Source of the DNA: CAVQBJ01 sp963710725
Lineage (GTDB): Bacteria > Actinomycetota > Thermoleophilia > Solirubrobacterales > Solirubrobacteraceae
DNA: 64,000 nucleotides
Direction: 5' to 3'
NCBI GenBank assembly: GCA_963710725.1
Contig: CAVQBJ010000008.1
Span: forward strand, 1,951,197-2,015,196
Of the stretch, positions 24,817 to 33,262 are shown piece by piece (position 1 is the stretch's first letter; each line of letters starts with the position of its first letter). The translations under genes and the position numbers were made by a program. The notes below the pieces were generated by a model, which had not been told where the DNA came from, did no database searches, and was given only the letters and a program-made list of their open reading frames with translations.

Positions 24817-26109
24817 GTGACCACCTCGCTCAGCGACGCGCGCTCGGCCGAGTGCTACCGCGAGGCGCTCGCGGTCCTGCCCGGGGGCGTCAACTCCCCC
24901 GTGCGCGCGATGACCGCGATCGGGCGCACGCCGATCTTCATCGAGCGCGCCGAGGGGGCCGAGCTCTACGACGTCGACGGCAACCGCTACGTCGACTACG
25001 TCTGCTCGTGGGGCCCGCTCGTGCTCGGCCACGCGCACCCGGACGTCGTGGCGGCGATCACGGCGGCCGCCGCGCGCGGCACGACCTACGGCGCGCCGAC
25101 CCCCGGCGAGGTCGCGCTCGCGACCGAGGTCTCCGCGCGCATGCCCGCGGTCGAGATGCTGCGTATGACCGCCTCCGGGACCGAGGCCACGATGACGGCG
25201 CTGCGGCTCGCCCGCGCGGCGACCGGGCGCACGCGCGTGCTCAAGTTCGCCGGCGCCTACCACGGCCACGTCGACGGGCTGCTCGCGCAGGCCGGATCCG
25301 GCCTGGCCACGCTGGCGATCCCGTCGAGCCCGGGCGTGCTCGCGAGCACGACGGCCGAGACGGTGATCGTGCCCTGGAACGATCCCGAGGCGCTGGTGGC
25401 GGCCACCGAGGCGAACGAGCTCGCGGCGATCATCGCCGAGCCGTTGCCGGCGAACATGGGGCTCGTTCCTCCGCGCGAGGGGTTCCTCGAGTTGCTGCGC
25501 ACGCAGGCCGACGCGACGGGTGCGCTGCTGATCTTCGACGAGGTGATCTCCGGCTTCCGCGTGTCCCGCGGTGGCGCCCAGGAGCTGACCAGCGTGCTGC
25601 CCGACCTCGTTCTCATGGGCAAGGTCATCGGCGGCGGCCTCCCCGCCGGCGCGCTCGGGGGCCCGCACGCCCTCATGGAACGACTCGCCCCGGCCGGCGA
25701 CGTGTACCAGGCGGGGACGCTCTCGGGCAACCCGCTCGCCATCGCGGCGGCCCTGGCGACGTTGCACCACCTCGACGAGCGCGCCTACACGCGGCTCGCC
25801 GCGACCACCCGCCAGCTGGCGGACGGGCTGCGCGAGGCCGCGGGCGATCGCCCGGTGACGGTCACGAGCGTCCCGGGCCTGCTCACGGTGTTCTTCAGCG
25901 CCGGCCCGGTGCACGACCTCGCCGCCGCACAGGCCTGCGACCTGGAGGCCTACGGCGCGTGGTGCCGCGCCCTGCTCGCCCGCGGGGTCTACCCGCCGCC
26001 GTCGCAATTCGAGGCGTGGTTTCCCTCGCTCGCCCACACGTCCGAGGCCGTTGAGCTGACGATCGCGGCCGCGCGGGCGGCGTTCGCCGAGATCGAGGGC
26101 GGCGCGTGA
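24817..26109 (+). CDS. hemL: Glutamate-1-semialdehyde 2,1-aminomutase
   Basis: A 430-residue PLP enzyme that makes 5-aminolevulinate from glutamate-1-semialdehyde, the substrate of HemB next door. It has LPGGVNSPVRA, the SGTEATMTALRLARA phosphate region, FAGAYHGHVDG, LIFDEVISGFR and the PLP-Lys in LMGKVIGGGLPAGALGG. GTG 24817 is the first start in frame with the family N-terminus. The gene follows the decarboxylase gene by 25 bp and overlaps the next by 4 bp. Confidence 0.95.
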   Translation: MTTSLSDARSAECYREALAVLPGGVNSPVRAMTAIGRTPIFIERAEGAELYDVDGNRYVDYVCSWGPLVLGHAHPDVVAAITAAAARGTTYGAPTPGEVALATEVSARMPAVEMLRMTASGTEATMTALRLARAATGRTRVLKFAGAYHGHVDGLLAQAGSGLATLAIPSSPGVLASTTAETVIVPWNDPEALVAATEANELAAIIAEPLPANMGLVPPREGFLELLRTQADATGALLIFDEVISGFRVSRGGAQELTSVLPDLVLMGKVIGGGLPAGALGGPHALMERLAPAGDVYQAGTLSGNPLAIAAALATLHHLDERAYTRLAATTRQLADGLREAAGDRPVTVTSVPGLLTVFFSAGPVHDLAAAQACDLEAYGAWCRALLARGVYPPPSQFEAWFPSLAHTSEAVELTIAAARAAFAEIEGGA

Positions 26110-26615
26110 GCGCGCTCGCCGCGCTCGCCGCGCTGCTGCGCGACCAGGGCGGCCTCGTCGGGGCGATCGTCGTCGACCCCGGCGCGCCGGACGGCGCCGC
26201 GAGTCCTGCGGCGATCGTCGCCGACGGCCCGCGCACGCGCGAGCGCGCGGCGGCCTACGCGCTCGTGGTGGAGGCCGTGTACGAGGGCTACCTGCTGCAC
26301 TACGCCGACGCGCGCGTGGTGCGCACATCAGACGCCGACCTCGCGCTGCTCGCGGGCGATCAGCTGTACGCCCTCGGGCTCGCGCGGCTCGTCGCGCTCG
26401 GAGATCTCGACGGCGTGCGCGAGCTCGCCGACGTCATCAGCCTGTCGGCGCTCGCCCAGGCCGGCGGCGACCCGGCGCTCGCGGCGGCCGTGTGGGAGGC
26501 GGGCGTGCGCGCGATCGCCCGGGGCGCCGATCCCGCGCACGAGCGCGCCAAGGATCTCGTGCGCCGCGGCGAGCCCGGTGCCGCGGCCGCGCTTGCGGCG
26601 CTCGCGGCGGCCTGA
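26106..26615 (+). CDS. Helical protein of unknown function, possibly polyprenyl-synthase-fold accessory subunit
   Basis: A 169-residue Ala/Leu-rich all-helical protein, coupled to hemL by a GTGA overlap. The central stretch DADLALLAGDQLYALGLARL, with GDLDGVRELADVISLSALAQ, resembles helices of trans-polyprenyl synthases ('AGDYL' region) or of the small subunit of two-component heptaprenyl synthases, but there are no DDxxD motifs. A true polyprenyl synthase lies 3 kb downstream in the same cluster. The resemblance is weak; otherwise unknown. Confidence 0.6.
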   Translation: MSALAALAALLRDQGGLVGAIVVDPGAPDGAASPAAIVADGPRTRERAAAYALVVEAVYEGYLLHYADARVVRTSDADLALLAGDQLYALGLARLVALGDLDGVRELADVISLSALAQAGGDPALAAAVWEAGVRAIARGADPAHERAKDLVRRGEPGAAAALAALAAA

Positions 26616-26650
26616 CCGCGGGCCCGAGGCCGCCGAGCAGGCGCGGTCAG

Positions 26651-26656
26651 TATTCT
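26651..26656 (+). promoter_or_regulatory. -10 box before qcrA
   Basis: TATTCT lies 68 bp before GTG 26725 in the first real gap of the cluster. It is a likely promoter for the bc-complex genes, with a leader that carries AGGAAG. Confidence 0.4.
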
Positions 26657-26724
26657 TAGCGTCCCTTGATGTCCCGGCCCCCCGCCTGCGGGCGCCAGCC
26701 TCCCCACGTCCCATAGGAAGCTCA

Positions 26725-27390
26725 GTGCCGACCAAGCGCGACCAGGTCAAGTCCAAGTACACCATCGACCGCGAGATCCCCGGCGCCTTCGAGGGCGAGA
26801 CGGTGACCCGCCGCCGCGTGATGACGGGCGCCGCGCACGGGTTCGGGATCATCGCCGCCTCGTCGTTCCTGCTGCCCTCGCTGGGCTTTGCCATCGGCCC
26901 GATCTTCAAGCAGGTCGAGGTCCCGTGGCAGACCGTCGGCGTGGTCGGCGACTTCCCGGACGACAACTACATCCCGGTCGTCGTCACCGCGGTTCCCGGC
27001 ATCGGCGAGGCGGGCAACACCACCGTGTACATGCGGGCGCGCAACCCGGCGATCGACACGGACCCGTACGACAAGGACACCCAGTACGTCGCCGTGACGA
27101 GCCGCTGCGCCCACCTCGGCTGCCCGGTGCGCTGGGTGAGCGCGGCCGAGCGCTTCATCTGCCCCTGCCACGGCGGCGTCTACAACCTGCTCGGCGTCCC
27201 CGTCGGCGGCCCGCCGGTGCGCCCCCTCGACCGCTTCCTCACGCGGGTCGTGAACGGCAACCAGGTGCAGGTCGGTCCGCGCTACAGCGTCAACAGCGAG
27301 CTGCGGCGCTTCAATCCCCGCGATCCGGGCGAGCCGATCGACGGCATCGGCCAGTTCCTCTATCCCTCACGCCCGTCGGTCCGCAAGTAG
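26725..27390 (+). CDS. qcrA: Rieske iron-sulfur subunit of the menaquinol cytochrome bc complex
   Basis: A 221-residue Rieske protein. The N-terminus has a twin-arginine stretch (TRRRVMTGAAHG) followed by a membrane anchor (IIAASSFLLPSLGFAIGPIF), consistent with Tat export. The 2Fe-2S ligands are in CAHLGC and CPCHGG. It carries electrons from menaquinol to the cytochrome c part of the complex outside the membrane. GTG 26725 has an AGGAAG site 5 nt upstream; the frame is open further up, but that part does not resemble the family. It is followed by qcrB and qcrC. Confidence 0.9.
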   Translation: MPTKRDQVKSKYTIDREIPGAFEGETVTRRRVMTGAAHGFGIIAASSFLLPSLGFAIGPIFKQVEVPWQTVGVVGDFPDDNYIPVVVTAVPGIGEAGNTTVYMRARNPAIDTDPYDKDTQYVAVTSRCAHLGCPVRWVSAAERFICPCHGGVYNLLGVPVGGPPVRPLDRFLTRVVNGNQVQVGPRYSVNSELRRFNPRDPGEPIDGIGQFLYPSRPSVRK

Positions 27391-27404
27391 CAAGGGGATC
27401 AGCG

Positions 27405-28214
27405 ATGCCCAAACTGCCCAAGCTGCCCGCCCCCCCGGTGCCCTCTTCGCTCAAGGCGCCGCCCCCGCGCCCCCAGCACGCCGAGGAGAAGCCGGCCAGC
27501 CATCACCTCAAGGAGGCCGGCATCACCGTCGTCGACTGGGTCGACGAGCGGACCTCGCTGTCGGGCGGCATGCGCTGGCTGCTCTTCCGGAAGGTGCCGC
27601 GGGGGACGAACTGGTTCTACACGCTCGGCTCGGCGACGCTGTTCGCGTTCCTCAACCAGGCGGTCACCGGCGTGTTCCTCGCCATGTACTACCGCCCCGA
27701 CGCCGCCGGCGGTGCGTACGAGTCGATCCGCTACATCAACGACCAGGTCTTCCTCGGTCAGTTCGTGCACGGCATGCACAAGTGGGGCGCGAGCGTGATG
27801 GTCGTGCTCGTGTTCCTGCACATGGCACGCACGTTCTTCTTCGGCGCCTACAAGTATCCGCGCGAGCTCACCTGGGTGATCGGGGTCACGCTGCTCATCC
27901 TGACGATGGTGATGGGCTTCACCGGGTATCTGCTGCCCTTCGACCAGCGTGCCTACTGGGCCACGATCGTCGGCGTGAACATCAACGGCACGGGACCACT
28001 CATCGGGCCGTACCTGAGTGACTTCCTGCGGGCCGGGCCGGAGTTCGGTGCGACGACGCTGTCGCGCTTCTACGCGATCCACATGCTGCTCGTGCCCGGC
28101 ATCATGGCGGCGCTGATCGGCGCGCACATCTACCTCGTCAGCAAGCTCGGGACGACCGCCCCGCCCTGGCTGAAGGCTGAAGAGGAGCCGGAGCTGCGCG
28201 AGGTCCGCGTCTGA
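27405..28214 (+). CDS. qcrB: Cytochrome b subunit, b6-like N-terminal half
   Basis: A 269-residue cytochrome b6-type protein with four helices. Heme-ligand His pairs are visible in the second helix (GMHKWGA and FLHMAR) and in the fourth (YAIHMLLVP and GAHIYLV). A proline-rich soluble N-terminus of about 45 residues precedes the core. It is the short, split form: the C-terminal half with the PEWY site is in the next gene. ATG 27405 has AAGGGG upstream; the stop overlaps the qcrC start. Confidence 0.92.
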   Translation: MPKLPKLPAPPVPSSLKAPPPRPQHAEEKPASHHLKEAGITVVDWVDERTSLSGGMRWLLFRKVPRGTNWFYTLGSATLFAFLNQAVTGVFLAMYYRPDAAGGAYESIRYINDQVFLGQFVHGMHKWGASVMVVLVFLHMARTFFFGAYKYPRELTWVIGVTLLILTMVMGFTGYLLPFDQRAYWATIVGVNINGTGPLIGPYLSDFLRAGPEFGATTLSRFYAIHMLLVPGIMAALIGAHIYLVSKLGTTAPPWLKAEEEPELREVRV

Positions 28215-28948
28215 TGAACCAGCGCGAGAAGGAGCAATACCTCCGCGAATACTCGATCCTGAAGTCGCACGGCAAGCCGTTCTTCCCCTACGCGGTGGCC
28301 AAGGACTCGGCGATGGCCTGCGTCGTGATGGCGGTCATCATCACGATGTCGCTCGTGCTGGGGGCCGAGGTGGGGCCGAAGGTCAACCCGGCCACGACGA
28401 CCTACGTCCCGCGCCCGGATTGGTACTTCTTCTTCCTGTTCGAGGTTCTGCGCGTGATCAAGCCGCCGGCGCTCGTCGATCTCGCGACGCTCGGCGTCCC
28501 GACCGTCTGCATGATCCTGCTGTTCCTGCTGCCGTTCTACGATCGCGGGCCCGAGCGGCGCCCCGAGCGCCGCCCGATCGCGACCACGGCCGGGATCTTC
28601 GTCATCTGCGCGATGGCGCTGCTCACCTACGAGGGCGGCACCGCCGGCGCGCCGACGGAGATCAACATCGCGACGCCGTCCTCGGTCACCCAGACGGGCG
28701 GGACGTTGCTCACCCAGTTCAACGCCGGCAAGCTCGCCGTCGCGCAGTCCGGCTGCGAGGGCTGTCACAAGATCGGCGATAACGGCAACTCCGGGCCCGG
28801 GCCGAACCTGTCGCATATCGGCTCGCGCCTCCCGAAGGCCGCCATCGCGCGCACGCTCGTGAACCCGACGGCGCCCATGCCGTCGTTCGCGAACCTCCCG
28901 CCGCAAAAGTTCCAGGACATCGTCGTCTTCCTGTCGTCGCTGCGCTAG
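28214..28948 (+). CDS. qcrC: Cytochrome b C-terminal half (subunit IV-like) fused to cytochrome c
   Basis: A 244-residue fusion. Residues 1-150 match subunit IV of b6f/bc complexes: three helices and the quinol-site motif PDWY (RPDWYFFFLFEVL; PEWY in most). Residues 160-244 form a single-heme cytochrome c with CEGCH and the Met ligand probably in NPTAPMPSF. This is the layout of Bacillus QcrC. It lets electrons pass from the Rieske centre to a tethered heme c and on to the oxidase. The start overlaps the qcrB stop by one base. Confidence 0.9.
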   Translation: MNQREKEQYLREYSILKSHGKPFFPYAVAKDSAMACVVMAVIITMSLVLGAEVGPKVNPATTTYVPRPDWYFFFLFEVLRVIKPPALVDLATLGVPTVCMILLFLLPFYDRGPERRPERRPIATTAGIFVICAMALLTYEGGTAGAPTEINIATPSSVTQTGGTLLTQFNAGKLAVAQSGCEGCHKIGDNGNSGPGPNLSHIGSRLPKAAIARTLVNPTAPMPSFANLPPQKFQDIVVFLSSLR

Positions 28949-28956
28949 GGTCGGCC

Positions 28957-29667
28957 ATGGCCGCATCGCCAGGAGTGCCGGCCGGACGCCTGGAGGCGGG
29001 GCAGGTCCGGGCGATGTTCGACCGCATCGCCGGGGTGTACGACCTCATGAACACGGCGATGACCGCCGGCCTGCACCATCGCTGGCGCGAGCGGGCCGTC
29101 GACCTCGCCCAGGTCAGACCGGGCGATCGCGTCCTCGACGTGGCCACCGGCACCGGCGATATGGCGATCGCCCTCAGCCGCCGCGTCGGGCCGGACGGCG
29201 AGGTGATCGGCAGCGACTTCTCCGAGGGGATGCTGGCGCGCGCGCGCGCCAAGGCACCGCAGCTGCGCTTCGAATGGGGCGATGCGCAGCAGCTGCCGTA
29301 TCCCGACGATCGATTTGCCGCCGCCACGGTGGGGTTCGGGGCCCGGAACTTCGCGGACCTGCGGATGGGCCTTGACGAGATGCGACGCGTCGTGGCGCCG
29401 GGGGGTCATGTAGTCGTGCTCGAGATCACCACGCCCCGACGACCTCCCTTGTCCAGTTTCTATCGCCTCTGGTTCGATCGGATCGTGCCCGCACTGGGGC
29501 GGCTGGCCGGCGACCCGGACGCCTACAGCTACCTGCCCAACTCGGTCAAGCGCTTCCCCGGTCCGAGCGAGCTGGCCGGGGTGATGAGCGACGTCGGCCT
29601 CGTGGACATCCGCTACGTGCTCACCGCCGGGGGCATCATCGCCATCCACGTCGGGGCGGTGGCCTGA
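28957..29667 (+). CDS. ubiE: Demethylmenaquinone methyltransferase
   Basis: A 236-residue class I SAM methyltransferase of the UbiE/MenG type. It has the leader FDRIAGVYDLMNTAMTAGLH, motif I VLDVATGTGDMAIAL and the family stretch FGARNFADLRMGLDEMRRV, with a C-terminal YLPNSVKRFPGP. It performs the last step of menaquinone synthesis, feeding the neighbouring menaquinol-oxidising complex. It lies 8 bp after qcrC and abuts the polyprenyl synthase gene. Confidence 0.93.
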   Translation: MAASPGVPAGRLEAGQVRAMFDRIAGVYDLMNTAMTAGLHHRWRERAVDLAQVRPGDRVLDVATGTGDMAIALSRRVGPDGEVIGSDFSEGMLARARAKAPQLRFEWGDAQQLPYPDDRFAAATVGFGARNFADLRMGLDEMRRVVAPGGHVVVLEITTPRRPPLSSFYRLWFDRIVPALGRLAGDPDAYSYLPNSVKRFPGPSELAGVMSDVGLVDIRYVLTAGGIIAIHVGAVA

Positions 29668-30687
29668 ATGTCCGCGACGGCGACATCGCCGGGGGAGGTT
29701 CAGGCGATCCTCGCCCGCGGGGGCGGCCCGCTGCGCGCGCGCATGCTCGCCTGCGAGGAGCGCCTGCGGGGCGTGGTCGGCGAGGCGAGCGGGCCGCTCG
29801 CCGCTCAGGCGAGCTCGATCATCGCCGCCGGCGGCAAGCGGCTGCGGCCGCTGCTCGTGCTGCTCTGCGCGCAGGCCGCGGAGGGCACGGGCCCGGGTGG
29901 GCCGATCGACGAGGACGCCCTCATTCGCGCGGCGGTCTCGGTCGAGCTCGTCCACAGCGCCACGCTCGTGCACGACGACGTGCTCGACGATGCGCCGCTC
30001 CGGCGCGGACGCCCGACGGTGGTGGCGGTCGGCGGGCGCGGCCTGGCCACCGCGGCCGGCGATCTGCTGTTCGCGCGCGCGTTCGCCGAGCTCGTGCGCA
30101 GCGGGAGCGGCGCGCAGCTGCAGGCGCTGTCCGATGCGAGCACGGCGCTCGCCATCGGCGAGCTGTACCAGCGCGAGGACGCCTATCGCGTCGACGTTCC
30201 GCTCGAGCGCTACCTGGAGCGCTGCGAGCTGAAGACGGCGCGTCTGTTCGAGGCGGCGGCCCGGCTCGGGGTGCTCGCGGTCGCCGGCGATGGCGAGGCT
30301 GCGCTGGCCGACGGGCTCGCGCGCTACGCGCGCTCGATCGGGGTCGCCTTCCAGGTGCTCGACGACGTGCTCGATGTGGGCGGGGACGCCGAGCGCACCG
30401 GCAAGCGCCGCGGCACGGACCTGCTCGACGGGACGATCACCCTTCCGCTCATCGTCGCGCGCGAGCGCGACCCATCGCTCGCGCGGCTGGACGTCCGCGC
30501 CCTCAGCGAGGCCGACGCCGACGCCGTGTGCGAGCGGATCGCCGCGACCGGCGCGCTCGGGGTCGCGCGAGCGCGGGCGCTCGAGATCATCGCGGCGGCG
30601 AAGCGCGGGCTGCCCCGGGAGCTGGCGCCGTCCGCGCGCGAGCTGCTGCAGCTCGTGGCCGACGGGGTCGTCGAGCGTTACCGCTGA
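29668..30687 (+). CDS. Polyprenyl diphosphate synthase (heptaprenyl type)
   Basis: A 339-residue trans-isoprenyl synthase with GGKRLRPLLVLL, the first Asp motif LVHDDVLDDAPLRRGRPT and the second QVLDDVLDVGGD. It builds the menaquinone side chain by adding IPP units. The residues before the first Asp motif (SATLV) are small, which fits a long-chain product; the exact length cannot be fixed. The start directly follows the ubiE stop, so they are co-expressed. Confidence 0.92.
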   Translation: MSATATSPGEVQAILARGGGPLRARMLACEERLRGVVGEASGPLAAQASSIIAAGGKRLRPLLVLLCAQAAEGTGPGGPIDEDALIRAAVSVELVHSATLVHDDVLDDAPLRRGRPTVVAVGGRGLATAAGDLLFARAFAELVRSGSGAQLQALSDASTALAIGELYQREDAYRVDVPLERYLERCELKTARLFEAAARLGVLAVAGDGEAALADGLARYARSIGVAFQVLDDVLDVGGDAERTGKRRGTDLLDGTITLPLIVARERDPSLARLDVRALSEADADAVCERIAATGALGVARARALEIIAAAKRGLPRELAPSARELLQLVADGVVERYR

Positions 30688-30691
30688 CGGG

Positions 30692-31147
30692 CTAGAAGTC
30701 GGAGGGCTCGATGTGATCGTCGCGCAGGGCGACGATGAAGCGCTCGACGTCGTCGGCCATGTTCGCGCGGGCGAGCTGCTGCAGGTCGCGCAGCAGCACC
30801 TCGGCGCCACGATCGAGCTCGAGGTCGAAGCGCTCGACCGATTCCTGGGTGAAGATGCCGACGTCGCTCCACTCGCAGTCGGGGCAGCGCAGGGCCACCT
30901 CCCAGTGCTTCGGCCCGGCCTCGGCCCAGTCGACCGGGTACACGAGCTCGCCGGTGCAGCGCGGGCAGATGTGGAGGTCCTCGTCGGGGCGGACCGGCGG
31001 CGCGGGAGACTGCGGGCCGTGGGCGGCGGTGAGCTCGATATCGCCCTCGAGCGCCGGGTCCTGCTGGCCGGCGAAATACAAGACCTCGATGATCTTGCCG
31101 CTCGGGAGCTGGACCTGGCGGATGTTCTTGGGTGACTCGGAGCTCAT
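30692..31147 (-). CDS. Zinc-ribbon protein of unknown function
   Basis: A 151-residue soluble protein with a four-Cys zinc knuckle (CPRCTGEL ... LRCPDCEWS) in the middle and a helical C-terminal half (RDLQQLARANMADDVERF). An N-terminal beta stretch (LPSGKIIEVLYFAG) precedes it. Homologues are common in Thermoleophilia-like genomes as hypothetical proteins. It ends 4 bp from the convergent synthase gene. Confidence 0.75.
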   Translation of the reverse strand: MSSESPKNIRQVQLPSGKIIEVLYFAGQQDPALEGDIELTAAHGPQSPAPPVRPDEDLHICPRCTGELVYPVDWAEAGPKHWEVALRCPDCEWSDVGIFTQESVERFDLELDRGAEVLLRDLQQLARANMADDVERFIVALRDDHIEPSDF

Positions 31148-31373
31148 TCGTTCTTGGCCTCGACCTGCTCATCGGACAGTCCTCTCCGCTGCTTTAGACG
31201 GCCCCGTAATCCTCAACACCTGCTCATACGCGTGAGCCGATTGCGCGCAGGAATGAGCCGTCGTGCGCGCGATCGCGTACAGACGCACGTGATGACCCGG
31301 TACCCTCTCGACGGCGGGCCCTGCGCCCCGTCGCTCCGCCCGCAGGCGCCCGAGCGGCGCCCCGTATAAGCCA

Positions 31374-32483
31374 ATGGCCACCGCGATCCGCACCATCGGT
31401 CACGACGAGCGGCTCAGCCTCGTTGACCATCTCGACGAGCTCCGCACGCGGTTGTTCGTGTGCCTGGCGGCACTGATCGTCGCCTTTGGCATCTGCTTCT
31501 GGCAGAACCACGCGCTCCTGCGCATCATCAATAAGCCGCTCGTGGCGCAGACGTCCAAGCAGGTGGCCAAGGGCGAGGGGGTCAACGGCCAGACCGCGCT
31601 CGCCCAGCAGGGGCTGCTCGGTGTGGCGGCCACCGACGAGCGCCTGTTCACCGCGCTCGCGACCGATTCGGGCCTCTCCCCGGCGGCGCGCGCTCAGCTG
31701 CGGGCGGCCGCCGTGGCGGACGCGCTCGCGGTGCGGAAGGTGCCCCGGATCCCGCAGGGCGACAAGCCGGTGACGCTCGGGATCGGCGAGCCGTTCACGG
31801 CGACCCTCTCGGTCACCTTCGTGTTCGCCGCGATCCTCGCGCTGCCGGTCATCCTGTTCGAGCTCTACGGGTTCGTGCTGCCCGCGTTCAGTCCGCGTGA
31901 GCGGCGGATCGCCCTGCCGCTCATGCTCTCGATCCCGATCCTGTTCATCATCGGGGTCTTCTTCGGCTACTTCGTCGTGCTGCCGGCGGCGGTGCGCTTC
32001 TTCCAGAACTTCAACAGCAGCCAGTTCAACATCCTCGTGCAGGCGAACCAGTACTACAAGTTCGCCGCCACGATCCTGCTCGCGATGGGCCTCGTCTTCC
32101 AGGTGCCCGTCGGGATCCTCGGGGCGACACGGGCCGGCATCGTCACGCCGAAGGCCCTCGCCCGCAACCGCCGCTACGCGCTCGTGGCCTGCGCGGCCGT
32201 GGCCGCGTTCCTCCCCGGCGACTTCGTCACGCTGATGCTCGAGACGGTTCCGCTATATCTCTTGTTCGAGGTCAGTATCCTGCTCGCTTCGATAGTCGCC
32301 CGGCGCGACGTGAAGCGAGAAGCGCGCGAAGCGCAGGAGCGGGCGACGAGGAACGCCGCGGCGGCAGCCGGGCCGGCCTCTCAGCCCGAAACCCCCGTGA
32401 CGAGCACCCCGACAACCAACCAACCCGCGAACCCGTCCGTGCAGCAGATCATCGATCACGTGGACGAGCGGCTCTCCGACTGA
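31374..32483 (+). CDS. tatC: Sec-independent translocase TatC
   Basis: A 369-residue TatC, the receptor for twin-arginine signal peptides. It has the N-terminal HLDELRTRL before helix 1, FVLPAFSPRERRIALP in the cytoplasmic loop, and six helices in total. The first external loop is unusually long, about 95 residues (roughly 41-135), and a polar tail of about 50 residues follows the last helix. The neighbouring Rieske protein is a probable client. A TATAAG sequence sits only 3 nt before the ATG and can hardly be its -10. The stop overlaps the next ATG by one base. Confidence 0.92.
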   Translation: MATAIRTIGHDERLSLVDHLDELRTRLFVCLAALIVAFGICFWQNHALLRIINKPLVAQTSKQVAKGEGVNGQTALAQQGLLGVAATDERLFTALATDSGLSPAARAQLRAAAVADALAVRKVPRIPQGDKPVTLGIGEPFTATLSVTFVFAAILALPVILFELYGFVLPAFSPRERRIALPLMLSIPILFIIGVFFGYFVVLPAAVRFFQNFNSSQFNILVQANQYYKFAATILLAMGLVFQVPVGILGATRAGIVTPKALARNRRYALVACAAVAAFLPGDFVTLMLETVPLYLLFEVSILLASIVARRDVKREAREAQERATRNAAAAAGPASQPETPVTSTPTTNQPANPSVQQIIDHVDERLSD

Positions 32484-33262
32484 TGCTCTTCGATCTGAGG
32501 GGTCGAGGGCGGCGGCGGACGGTCCAGGGCATCTACCTCGGTCTGGCCCTGCTGATGGGCGTCGGTCTGGTCGGGTTCGGGATCGGCGGCGGCTTCGGCG
32601 GCACCGGCATCTTCAACGCCCTGACCAACACGGGCGGCTCGGCGAGCGCGAGCTTCTCCGCGGAGATCTCCAAGGACCGCAAGGCGATCGCGGCGAACCC
32701 GCAGAACGTGTCCGCCTACGGCTCGCTGGTGAGCGACCTCTTCCGCCAGTCGGGCGCCGGCAACAACTACAACACCACGCTGGGCGAGTTCACGACGGCG
32801 GCGCGCCCGACGCTCAATGAGCTCTCGCAGGCCTGGCTGCAGTACCTCACGGTCAACCCCAACAACCCGGACCCGGCGCTCGCGGCCGACATGGTGCAGA
32901 TCTACGGCCCGTCCAACAACGCGCTGAACGAGCCCAAGAACGCGCTCGAGGCCGAGCAGATCGTGATCAACAACAAGCCGACGCCGGCCTTCTCCGATTA
33001 CGAGGCGCTCGCGCTCTTCGCATTCGCGGCCCACAACACGCGTGAGGGCGACCTCGCCGCGGCCAAGGCGGTCGACCTCGCGCCGACCGCCCAGCAGTCA
33101 CAGCTTCGTACGGAGCTGAAGGCGATCAAGGCGAACCCGAGCCTGCTGACCCAGGCGTCCAGCCAGCCGCAGGAGACCGGGCCACAGACCTTCTCGGTGC
33201 CTTCCTCGGCGGCCGCGCCGACCGGCACGGCGACCGGGTCGCCCAGCGGGACGACGAAGTAG
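32483..33262 (+). CDS. Membrane-anchored TPR-like protein
   Basis: A 259-residue protein coupled to tatC. A basic N-terminus (RGRGRRRTVQ) leads to one helix (IYLGLALLMGVGLVGFGIGGG). An outer or cytoplasmic helical region with tetratricopeptide-like pairs follows (AYGSLVSDLFRQ, ALFAFAAHNTREGDLAAAKA). The tail is low-complexity (SAAAPTGTATGSPSGTTK). It is often seen next to tatC-type genes in this group, but its role is unknown. Confidence 0.75.
   Translation: MLFDLRGRGRRRTVQGIYLGLALLMGVGLVGFGIGGGFGGTGIFNALTNTGGSASASFSAEISKDRKAIAANPQNVSAYGSLVSDLFRQSGAGNNYNTTLGEFTTAARPTLNELSQAWLQYLTVNPNNPDPALAADMVQIYGPSNNALNEPKNALEAEQIVINNKPTPAFSDYEALALFAFAAHNTREGDLAAAKAVDLAPTAQQSQLRTELKAIKANPSLLTQASSQPQETGPQTFSVPSSAAAPTGTATGSPSGTTK

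Noticed and set aside
31365..31370. TATAAG as the tatC -10 box
   Set aside because: It lies only 3 nt before the ATG, so transcription would begin inside the coding sequence.
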